DNA of 64,000 nucleotides from Vitis vinifera (Eukaryota; Streptophyta; Magnoliopsida; Vitales; Vitaceae). Both the position numbers and the translations under genes were made by a program. Every line of letters begins with the position of its first letter. Position 1 is the first letter of the stretch. Location of the stretch: the NCBI RefSeq assembly GCF_030704535.1, contig NC_081822.1, positions 2,223,001 through 2,287,000 of the forward strand, given 5' to 3'. The notes under the pieces were generated by a model, which saw only the letters and a list, made by a program, of their open reading frames with translations, made no database searches and was not told the origin of the DNA. Shown here in pieces: positions 40,501 through 50,354 of the stretch.

Positions 40501-43500
40501 AAATTACTTTCGGAACTCTGTGAACATGAATTATGGGCAAATAAAACAGAACCACAATCAACCATAGGCTTTTCATCTGATTTTCTGTCATCTCCACAAC
40601 CCTTTTGATCTGAAATTTGCTCAACTGATAGTTCAGTATCCAACGTGTGTAGACCAGGAATAAGGGGCAAGGTTTCAGGAGAGGCCATGTTGGAAAGTGT
40701 ATCAGGCAGAGATTGCATCAGTTCATCATTGGAGTTAGTAGGAGAGACTCCATTGCCATCAGCAGCTATAGACAGATAGTTTGATACGGTAGGTTGTTTA
40801 TCATCCTTCATAAGAGTATGAGTATCACATTCCATACCTGTACTGAGTTGTCTACGATTCAAGTCCAGAGTCTCAAGGGCTGCAGTACTTTTGCAGTCAG
40901 CAGTCCCCCTGCGAAGCATACCCGGCTCTTCCAGACCATGTACACTGATTCTTTCTCTAATTCCACTTTCCAGGCCCATAATCTCATTTTGATGATCAAC
41001 AGAAGACATACCTGGAGTTTCTATCAGCTCAACCCTCAATCCTGATGGACAAGAAGATTGCAAACTTGGAATGGCTAACTCCTCAACAATAACACTTGGT
41101 TGCAGAAATTTCATATCATTGGCACTCGAATCATCTCCTACTGAACTCATGGCCTCAAAATTTCCTCTTGTTGTTCTGTTCTCAGGCAATACAGTGTTTC
41201 CCTCCAGACAAGGCTGCAAACCAGTAGCAGACATAGTAATGCCAGAGACTGGAACTTGCTCTTCTGATTGTGTAAGACAATCATTAGAATTTGAAGGCAC
41301 TTCAGGACCAATCGTTGAGGCATCTGGAATTAGAGATTCCTTGTGGATCTCAGGCCCCATTGGGCTAGAAAAACCTGGATCAGGAACAAAGCCTTTCCTC
41401 CTCTTTTTGAGCTTAGGAGAAGTCCCATTTTGACCAACATCAACATCTCTAAAAGAAACCTTAGCCTCAGAAAGGTCTTTCATTGAACTGTTCCCATGCA
41501 AAACACTGACCCTATCTTCACAAGCTTCTGAGCCAACCTTCAAACTCCCAACATAAGAATTTGCAAGGCTAGGATCCTTCATAGAACAACTTAAGGTTGC
41601 ATCCACATCATGCCTAGAGGTGATTACATTTAGAGGTTTCACATGCACTTTTGCTGAATGAGACAAATCTGACTGAGAGGTTCTAATTTTTCTCTTTTTC
41701 TTACCCTTGGGTGTATAATCCTTACCAGAATCAACATTAAGATTGCCTCCCATTGAAGCCATATCTTTTGCAGGTCTCTCTATGGCACCATTCTCAACTG
41801 ACATGATGACCCCATCTTGAGACAGCTGCTTGCCAGCATCATCCACAATACCAGTGTTAGAAGCAGTAATTTTCACTTGTGATTTAGTAAGACCGTGGTC
41901 AGAAGTCAAGGCAGTCCCTGTCCTGTTACTGGAGCCATCCACGTTTAAGGGACCCTCATGAGTTTTGTTTTCCTTAGAACATAGAACAGGAACACTCGCA
42001 TTCCCTCCTAAAGAAAAAGGCCTTGGATTCTCAAGCAGTACACTGACGTGGTTAGAACAAGGATGCCTGCTCACAGCACCCACAGTGCCAATATCAGAGG
42101 TGGAAATTTTCTCTTGTGTCTTAATTAAATCACAATCAGAACTAGATCCAATATTCAAATCATGGACGGAATTATTTGTATTGGCAAGACCCTCATGAAT
42201 CTTTGTTTCCTCTAAACTTGACAAACAAACATTAACATTGCCTCCTACTGAAAGCATAGTCTCTGAAGACCCTTTTAAAACATCATTCTCAAGTGACACA
42301 CTCGGACCATTTTGACAAATCTGCATGCTAACGTCACTTATACCATCAATGTCAATATAAGTTGTTTCATTTGGAGATCTAGTTAGACCCTTTTCAGAAT
42401 TTGAGATGACATTCAAATCATGTATGGATCCTTCAGTATTTATGGGACCCTCATGAAAGTTGGTTTCCTTCTGACTGGAAAACCCTGAAGGAGGACTTAA
42501 TCTGTTCCTCTTTTCTGTAAGCTCAGCTACACATGCCTGACCAGAAACAGTGTCAGTGACACTTTTCTCTGAAATATTTGACAGCAGAGACTCATTCACT
42601 TTGTTATTCTTAGACAATGCAGTTACTTCATTAACACCAGTGACTGAAATTAAACCAGCAGAAGTTATTTTCTCTTTTGGATGTGCTGCATTATTGGAGC
42701 TAGAGGCTGCAGATGGCCTAAGGGTGGAACTACCTGGAGCTTCTCCTGGTTTCTTTGTTAATTGTGAATTTGATGCACGAGAAATAGGAATCGATACTTT
42801 CCTTATGACTTTCTTCTTCTTTGTGACCTTGGGTGAAGACATTCCACCAGAACCAATGCTGGCAGCAACCTTTTCTGAAACCATACTGTTAAGAGATCCT
42901 TCCACTCTATTGTTTTCCAGTGAAATATTGGTCCCACTGGAACAAGGCTTTGAACTAAAAGTTTGCACAGTTTCAAGACCAGAAGCTGTCACTTTCTCCT
43001 TCAACTGTTTTGGATCTTTATGACACAAGGATGGGTCGGCCACAACACTTGGCAAGCAATCCCGTTTTACAGGTTCCTCATTGAGTTTATTCAGCTGTGA
43101 ACTTGAATTATCCATATTAGGCAGTGTAATTTTCCTAAGCTCTCTGTTCCTAGGTATCAAACACAAATTTCTATCAGAAACAACCGTGGGGCTTGAAGGG
43201 GCCATAATTGCCTTGGCTACTAGTGAATTGGATTTGAAAGAAACATCAAGCTCTACTGGACTCCTTTCTCTCTTGTCTGCCATTCCATGATCCAAATATT
43301 CAAGGGGCTCTTTACCTCTATATTGACTAGAGGTGGACTCATCATAATAAAACTGCCCATCATCTCTCTTTCTAGGACTAGGCTTCTGCAGTTGAATCCT
43401 GAGAAGGGCACTCTTCTTCTGTATTTTCTTTCTGGGGGAGCGAGTGAATTCATGACTACCCTCCCTGCTCCCCCTATTAGTAAATTTTCCCAACTCCAGG

Positions 43501-44471
43501 GCATTGGGGCCTCGTTTGAAGGAGAAAACCTGAACCCCACCGCCATCATCAATCTCATTGTTTTCCAGACCAATTAAATAGTTGGCCGCGTCTCTTTGGG
43601 GTTGTCTACTATGAGCCCACCTCTGATTTTCACTCACTCCATCACCTCTGCCATTCCTAATGAACTCCTCATCACGTGACGAGCCGTATCTTGAGTCATA
43701 ATTCCCCAAACTTGAGGAGTCGGGTTCCACAACAAAATGAGAATCACCAAAACCAATATTCCTCAAAGATTTGTTAGCATTCTGTACCAAATGGCTGTGG
43801 CGATCAAAATCATCATGGCTACGACCCTCACCTCGACCCCACACCAACTCCTCGACCCGTTTATGTTCAAATCCACCATTCAATTCATCCCTAAACCTAG
43901 AACTACCCTCCGGATCATGCCTAAACTCACCGATTGCACGGAACGGTGAAACGGGATTGTGATTAAATGATCGGTTATGACTGGTCTCGTGATCCGATCG
44001 GATGACATGGTACAGCCTCGGCGGCCGGTTCTCGGTCGAAACCCTGGAAGGGTCCCAAAACTCGGGACGTGAATTATCAAAGTGGTGCACGCGAAGACGG
44101 TGACGATCATCGTCCAAAAGGGTCCGATTAGAAACCCTATGTGGTGACCGACGCACATCAAGATGGCGGTGGTGGTGGTGATGGAGAGATCCGGGTTCGT
44201 CATCAATCAGACGAATAGGGTTAGGGCTAGGGTTAGCGCTACGAAAAGTGAATTGAGATTGGTGGGGGCTGAAGGGCGGCGGCGGTGGAGGAACGGTGAG
44301 AGGACGGTACGATGGTGGCGGAGGTGGCGGAGGGAGTGCCGGCGAAAGTTGCAGAAGATGGTGGTGGTGGCGGTGATTACCATAGAAATTAGGATCATCG
44401 GGCAATTGAGAAGGGATATGAGCATACCTTGAAGAATTGGGGTGGTGATGAATTAACGGCGGGAGATCCAT
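31420..44471 (-). CDS. C3H7: CCCH zinc-finger protein with five tandem fingers, C3H7-like
   Basis: Ten exons: 44471-39416, 35933-35732, 35626-35476, 35342-35243, 35026-34952, 32942-32852, 32705-32435, 32321-32279, 32206-32103, 31839-31420. They total 6513 nt, or 2170 residues, in one frame. The first 1685 residues, all in exon 1, are low-complexity: His- and Pro-rich at the start, then Ser-rich with basic patches such as KKKRKIR. Conserved basic segments (FPWKRATYWR, WSLHTARLRLAKKWKYC) precede five CCCH fingers at about 1936-2060: C-x8-C-x6-C-x3-H, C-x7-C-x4-C-x3-H twice, C-x7-C-x5-C-x3-H and C-x8-C-x5-C-x3-H. This arrangement matches the ZC3H3/C3H7 type, RNA-binding proteins linked in animals to mRNA 3'-end processing and export; the plant role is inferred. 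I chose the MDLPPL start at 44471; the frame stays open to an ATG at 44570, but that segment looks like a GA-rich leader. Confidence 0.92.
34190..34434 (+). mobile_element. LINE 3'-end remnant in CCCH-gene intron 5
   Basis: The T/G-rich tail, 'cccaatttactggggttgtgccccc', 'ggtgctcttaatcaatatt' and a terminal A run at 34428-34434 match the usual 3' untranslated end of plant L1-type LINEs. No coding part is recognisable. It is antisense to the host gene. Confidence 0.5.
34501..34532. repeat. (TTA)n microsatellite
   Basis: Roughly eleven uninterrupted TTA units lie in intron 5 of the CCCH gene, near the LINE tail. Confidence 0.95.
36871..37200. repeat. Three tandem copies of a 113-117 bp AT-rich unit
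   Basis: Units start with aacaatta(g/t)ataaataag at 36871, 36988 and 37101. Each continues through 'agtagtttt', 'acaatttcattat(t/c)ata', and 'aataataaataaataatag'. They lie inside the inverted-repeat element of the CCCH gene. Confidence 0.85.
37422..37550. repeat. Near-perfect palindrome (foldback), arms about 64 bases
   Basis: Bases 37422-37429 (tcacgatc) pair with 37543-37550, and pairing continues inward through cttccagccctaat against attagggctggaag to a centre at 37486 with practically no loop. Only a few mismatches and small bulges occur. A transcript through it would fold into one long hairpin. Confidence 0.85.
37741..39390. other. Left-over part of CCCH-gene intron 1 without recognised features
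   Basis: About 37760-38690 has average GC and open frames on both strands (for example minus-strand frames between 38229 and 38685). They share no domain I recognise and may be from an old mobile element. A poly-T/CT-rich stretch runs from 39150 to 39250. Confidence 0.4.
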
Positions 44472-45652
44472 TTGCCGATTTCTCTCTCTCTTTCTCTCTC
44501 TTGATGGACTTGCGCTACTGTTTTTCCTCTTCCCTTCTCTAATACCATCGTTTGGTGTTGGACTCCACATTCAACTCCCATCAATATATTTCCTTTTCTC
44601 TCTCAGAATTCCTCTCCAATCAACATTATCTTTATGGTGGGTGGGTTTATATTTCACTATCAATCCTTAATTCCACCAATATATATTTCTTTTTTTTTAT
44701 AAGCTCCTACTTTGTTACAGATTTATTAATAATTTTTTTCTCTGAAGAAATAATTAATAGTATTTTATTATTCTTCAAAGATATTTATTTTTAAGTTGTC
44801 CCTTTTAAGAAAGACTATATTCGTAATTTAATTTATAAATTTAAATCTTCATTTCTCTCCGATTCCTCGTTCTAGGGTTATAAAAATAAAAAGTGATTTT
44901 ATGAGGTTTTTTTTAAAATATTAAATATTTAATAATTTATTTTTAAAAATATTTAATAGATGATTCTTTTAAAAATATGAATAATATTTTTTTATCTATA
45001 AAAAAATTTAGTAGTATTTCATTAATTTGAAGCATTCTTTAAAGATATTTATTTTTAAATCACTTTTTTCTTTTCTTGGTTGGGAGGGTTTTGGAGGCTA
45101 CCCATCCATGTCCCCTTTTGTAAATTTAATTTTCCTTCCCATCCGGGCCATCTCATTGCAAGGATGAGAAATCTCTATTATTGTTTATAATTTTATATCT
45201 AATTTTAATTTTTTAAAATATAAATTTATTAATTTATTATATTTAACATAAATATATAAAATTTTATATACTAGTAATAATAATATAATTGGACAGGGAA
45301 TTGTGGGATGATCCATTAGAGCAACTGGATTTAGACATATTATTTACTTTGGTCTTCAGAGTCAAAAAGTCTTTCTTAGCTTCTTGTTCAAGTTCAAAAT
45401 TTTTCCTTTCTCTCCCGGAAATTCATGACAACCAAACAAATTTCCTCCACACACCATGTATTTCCAAAATAACGTTAAAAAAAAAAAAAACCTTTCAAAT
45501 TTTTTTCTCATCAAATTTACTACATAACATCTAATATTATAGCCTATTTTCTCTCTCTAGAACAATGTTCCATTAACATATCATTCTCAGCCCTTTTCTC
45601 TTAAACCATCCATAAGCACCAAAGTAAAGATGTTAATATTCAGTGTTCAAAG

Positions 45653-45757
45653 ATGTTGTGTAGGACTGCTGAACAGTTGACAATGTTCAAAGATGTAAAA
45701 CCATCCATACAATTCCTAAGAAACATGTTGTGTACGACTGCTGAACAGTTGACAATG
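45653..45757. repeat. 33-bp direct repeat, one mismatch
   Basis: 45653-45685 and 45725-45757 are the same 33 bases except for one G/C change, starting atgttgtgta and ending cagttgacaatg. The word gttcaaagatgt also occurs twice next to them. The spacing is 72 bases. Confidence 0.9.
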
Positions 45758-46241
45758 CAAGTATCCGTGGATATGGACACTGCTTGTAAATGGACACATA
45801 CAGAGAATATAGGTGGGGTGTCGGTGGTGATGGTGGCTAAGTGGAGGAGACCACCTAACTTGTTATGGCTACAACTTTCAATATGGGGATCCAAATTTGA
45901 GCATGTTAATGGGAAAGGAATCTAAAAAAGTGACAGCACCAAGTTGCAGGGCCACATACACGAGAAATTTGTATCACAAACACATGGGCTAGAAGAGTTG
46001 CAGATGCTTCAAATGCTGCAAGGAAATCAAGCCTCAAAAGTAAAATTGCTCTTATTAGATACACTTGGAAATGGAGCAGCAGTTACTTGTGCCCACTTCT
46101 TGATCAACATGTAATGATCCATAGTTTGAACATATCCACATTCCACCATAACAAATCACTCTCAGCTCTCTTATCTTTTCTAGATTGGGGAAGAGGGCTG
46201 ACACAATTTTCCACAAAACCACAAGGGAAAGTCATGACTGC

Positions 46242-46276
46242 TAAGGTAAGGTAAGGCAAGGTAAGGTAAGGTGAGG
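46242..46276. repeat. Short TAAGG pentanucleotide repeat
   Basis: Seven units of taagg with two single-base variants (caagg, tgagg). It is a simple repeat; the unit differs from plant telomere sequence. Confidence 0.9.
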
Positions 46277-46439
46277 CGGAGGGTACTCCAGCAAACAACC
46301 TCTCATCCAAGACCTATCTATAAGCAAACACAAAAATGCAACGAAAGCCGAAAGGGGGGAAAGCCCAACAGAATATACAAAAGAATAGCACAAATGGAGG
46401 GTGAGATGGTGCATTAATGCATTTTGCTAGCAACACTGG

Positions 46440-49400
46440 TTAGTCGAAGCTTGATGAGCGGCTCCACCTGCCTTGCAAGTAGTCCTCTAACGAGACACTT
46501 TGCTCAATGCTACTCATGGAGAGTGAATCTTCCTCAACATCAAGTAAAGCAAGGTTAAGATGGGACTGGAGATTTGAATGGGGAAAAGCTTCATCATCTG
46601 GCGTGTCAGACCCTTCACAAGCGTTGACTTGCAACCTTGCCCATTTGGTTGCCTCCGCGTCACCTTGGAGGAGCTTTAAGACCTGTTCTCAGAACAAGGG
46701 TCTGTTAGGAGTGTTTCATATATTAATTGTGGGCTCATGCTAGTATTATTAGGTACTCATGGATAGTTGATTACAGAACAAAATTGAAGGAAATACATTC
46801 AACATCGATGGGATTCATTTTCTTTCCATTACTTGTTTGTAATAAAATTCTGAAAAAATTTGAAGGAAAATGCAAGGGAAAGAATACAAAAAAAAAAAAA
46901 AAGTAGAAGAAAAATAAAAAATAGATTAAAAGTAAATAAATTATTTTAACTTGCTACTTCAAATTTATTTTATTTATTTTAATTCATTGATATAAATATT
47001 AAATAATTTTAAAATACATAAATTCTTAATTAGTTTTAATTTTGATTTTCTTTGATATTTTTCATAGAAATTGAGAAAATCATAACCAAACATAACCTAA
47101 AATAAATTAGAGGAGACTTACAAGGCTCATTTGTGGCCGAGCTCTTGGCGCACGTCTGATACAGAGAATAGCAGCCCATACCATCCTCTCCATCTGGCTG
47201 GAGTCATAGTTACTGCCCAAGCTTGGGTCCAATAATTCAGAAACCTTCCCACCATATAGAATTGGCTTTGCCTGGAAATTAATTTCCTTTTATGAAACTA
47301 GATCAAGAGGTAAATTCAGTACTGAATAAATTGTATGAGTTCCATGGACATACCCACATAACCAGGCTCTCTTGACCTTTTGGATAATCACTGCTGATCG
47401 GTTTTCTTCCCGAAAGAAGCTCAAGGAGGACAACACCAAATGCGTAGACATCTATCTTCTCATTTACTTTGCCATACATGAAGTATTCAGGAGCCATGTA
47501 ACTGCAGAGAAAATAAATGTTCTGAACTTTCTCAATGACAAGTAATAACTTTTTTACTCAAGATTTTAAAGCCATAATTCAAAATAGTGGGGTTTATTGA
47601 TCTTCTGAAAAATGACAAGAATGTGGGACATAGAAGTTATAGCTACTAGAGAAGAAGCACAAACCCGAAGGTGCCAGCAACATCAGAGCAGGTTATATGT
47701 GATGAGGAAGTTGAGGCCCATTTAGCTAGTCCAAAATCAGAGAGCTGAAAAGAAAAAGAAAGGATATTGGTATATTACAGAGTCAGTGAAGACTTCAAGA
47801 AAGAAAAAAAAAATCATCAGATCCAATAAACTATATGGTAAAAATACAGTACCTGTGGCTCAAAATCATCTGCTAATAGTATATTTGATGATTTTACATC
47901 CCCGTGGATCACGGCTTGAGCGCTGCCACAGTGCAGATAATCCAGTGCCTCAGCTACACCCACAGCAACCTTGTATCTCTCACTCCAACCAAATGCAAAA
48001 AGATCCTTTTTATTACCTGATTCAATAAAGAACCAACAAGAAACATATCGCTAATTAAGAACACAACTGTCTTCAATTTCAATTTAATATCTAAAAAAAG
48101 AAAAGTTTTTGTGTAACTCTGGTACCATAAAGGTTCTCCTCCAGGCTTCCTCTTGATAAGAAATCATAAACCAGGAGAAGATTATTGTTCTCAAAACAGA
48201 AGCCCAAAAGGGAAATGATGTTCTTGTGATGCAAGGTAGAAATAATCTCAATTTCCAAGAGGAACTCTTTCAATATATCATCAGATTGCTTCAAGATTTT
48301 CACTGCCAATTCCTTGCCATCAGAAAGACAACCTCTATATACCCGACTGCTTCCACCTTTTCCAATCAAATTCTCTGAAATGACAGAAAACTGATTATTT
48401 TAACTAACATTCTATGAGGACTTAATGGTGTAATTGATTAGACACCACAGTTAGTGGAAGAAAACAAACCAGGCATGAAATTTGATGTTGCCGAGAAGAG
48501 TTCTTGAAACTTGAACAGTCTACAAGTTGCTGAGTACTTCTCATGAAGACCCTCCAATTCTTTAGCCAGCTTTGTTGAACTGCGGCTGGGAGAAGGTGGA
48601 GCAGATGCATTCACAGTTCCTACTGGAACAATTGCACCACTTTCACCATCTAAATTGGTAGATAGGTCTTCATCCCCATCACAACTACTTTCTATATTAT
48701 CCAAACTGGCTGCAGATGGAAAGTTCCTACTGGGCAACCTCATTGCCCACTGAACCACAGAGATCTGCCGCACTGAGGATTTGGTAGAAGTTTGCCGGTC
48801 TGGTAAAATGGCCCGGCGGAGGAGCGGCCAACCAGGTCTCAGTTCAGGCAATTCTCTGATCAACAGAGAGATTGAACTCGATGATGCCTCTAGCTTCTGA
48901 ACAGGCACAATAGCCAGTGAATCATCTTCATGATGGCTGTCACCAGAAGATCCTTCTATGGATTGACTACATGAATTCTCAGGCATAGCAGAGAGTGGGG
49001 CACAAATGGAACAAATTTGTTTTGGCTCACTCTCCTTACAATCTGTACCACCATTAACCAGCCCCAACTCCAAACTCTGGCAAGCACTTGGATCACAGAT
49101 GGTTGATGGCTCCTCATTTACCTTGCCATGATTTAATGCCTTTGATTTCTTACTCACTGACTGCTGAATTCCACCGAGCAAACCATTCCGGCGATGTTCC
49201 TCTTTTTCTGCAACAAGTATACAAGCAATATTAGAATTTGACTACAAGTATAAACTATTCATGCACAAAACTCCAACCTAAGAACTGACACCTTGTGAAT
49301 CAACAGTAGTTCTCATAGAAGCTTCTCTCTGGAACACAACTTTCCCATTGTTCACAGCAAGAACTGAACAATCCTTTGGTAGTTTCTTTGCACAGTACTT

Positions 49401-50273
49401 TGCAACCGCGGCGGATGACCTGATTGCATGATGGTTCCGAGCTGTTCCTACTATAACCTTACTAGCAACATAAGATTTCACCTCCCTGACCAGAATTTTC
49501 CCGATAGATGAACCTCTGCAGATCTTTAGCTTGAGATCCACCTGCAACAATTCCACCAAAAAGACTCAATTCTTTCAGCTCTCTGTTTGTTTCCGAGAAA
49601 TGTTGGGAAAATGGGAAAAAAACTTTAAACCTTTGAATCTAAATTCAACAAAAACTTCCACTGGCTGAACCTAATTCAACCAGTTGGTCCAATTTAGTTT
49701 AATTTGTTCATTTTAAAGAAACCATGACAACAAACGAAAAAACTCAAAATTCCATTTCTCTTCATTCTCTCTGTTTTCTCTGCTACCAAACAGAGTACAG
49801 ATGCTGAATAAGAAAAAAAACAAATAAAAACCCGAGGAAAGAGAATCAAAGAACAGAAAAACAGAAAACAAGCAGAAACACCGACCTGTTTCAAGTTGCA
49901 GAAACCTTCATATACAGCGAAAGAAGCGACGATTTCCCATCTCGATCCACAATTTCTACATACACCCATTTCTCCAAATCAGACAAACTTCACTTCAACC
50001 CATCAAAACCTCCCAAAAGAACAGAAAGCAAGAACACCCACAAAATGAAACACAAAAAAAATAAAAATAAATAAATAAATTCGTACTCAAACCATACTTA
50101 CCATTGTGACCAAGAACATGCAGAGCAATCACACGGTCACCCGGCTGAGCCACTTTCACCAGAGCCCAAGTCAGCAACTCTCTACTCTGCGAGTCCAACT
50201 TCACTCCGACCACCACCGTCCCACCGCCGGACTTCTCCACTTCTCCGGAAGACCCACCTGGTATCATCTTCAT
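46440..50273 (-). CDS. Universal-stress-domain protein kinase (RLCK), frame broken in exon 2
   Basis: Cytoplasmic Ser/Thr kinase with an amino-terminal adenine nucleotide alpha hydrolase-like (universal stress) domain, like Arabidopsis At1g21590/At1g77280. Exons: 50273-50102, 49955-49886, 49541-49292, 49207-48470, 48374-48126, 48016-47853, 47744-47665, 47501-47354, 47271-47122, 46682-46440. Exons 1-3 carry the stress domain ([29 protein letters not shown]); exon 4 is a Ser-rich linker; exons 5-9 carry the kinase: [27 protein letters not shown] (HGD, so non-RD), [15 protein letters not shown]. Exon 2 starts in one frame ([14 protein letters not shown]) and ends in another ([10 protein letters not shown]); the sum, 2264 nt, is not a multiple of three, while 28 more would give 764 codons. 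As written, translation stops after 78 residues at 49893-49891. It is a null allele, a pseudogene in the making, or an assembly error. Confidence 0.88.
49915..49920 (-). other. Probable 28-bp deletion junction in kinase exon 2
   Basis: On the minus strand TCGCTG is read as Ser-Leu in the upstream frame and its GCTG also serves as the start of Ala-Val in the downstream frame. Related proteins, from memory, have about nine more residues between SLL-SL and VYEGF. Loss of 28 bases between two short GCTG copies would give exactly this sequence. An AG at 49906-49908, if used as acceptor, would give a seven-codon exon 2 and restore the frame. Confidence 0.7.
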
Positions 50274-50345
50274 CTTCCTGGTCAGTTTCCAGCGCTGCTT
50301 CCCTCTGATTCCTGCTACCTCACAGTGCTCCGGCCGGTCATCCGT

Positions 50346-50354
50346 TAATATATA
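50346..50354 (-). promoter_or_regulatory. Probable TATA box of the kinase gene
   Basis: The minus strand reads TATATATTA about 75 bases before the start codon at 50273, next to a GC-richer leader. This is a positional inference. Confidence 0.45.

Larger units (their letters stand above)
44572..46439. other. Intergenic region between CCCH gene and kinase gene
   Basis: 44572-45560 is AT-rich and serves as the promoter side of the minus-strand CCCH gene. About 45600-46439 has higher GC and is probably, in part, the 3' untranslated region of the kinase gene; it holds a 33-bp direct repeat and an AAGGT-type short repeat, listed separately. No gene is seen. Confidence 0.5.

Noticed and set aside
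44472-44570. Upstream ATG (44570) as the start of the CCCH protein
   Set aside because: The frame is open, but the 33 extra residues are Arg/Ser/Lys-rich as expected from a translated GA-rich leader, and the MDLPPL start fits better. A transcript end would decide.
46242-46276. Interstitial telomere repeat
   Set aside because: The unit is TAAGG, not TTTAGGG, and the run is only seven units long.
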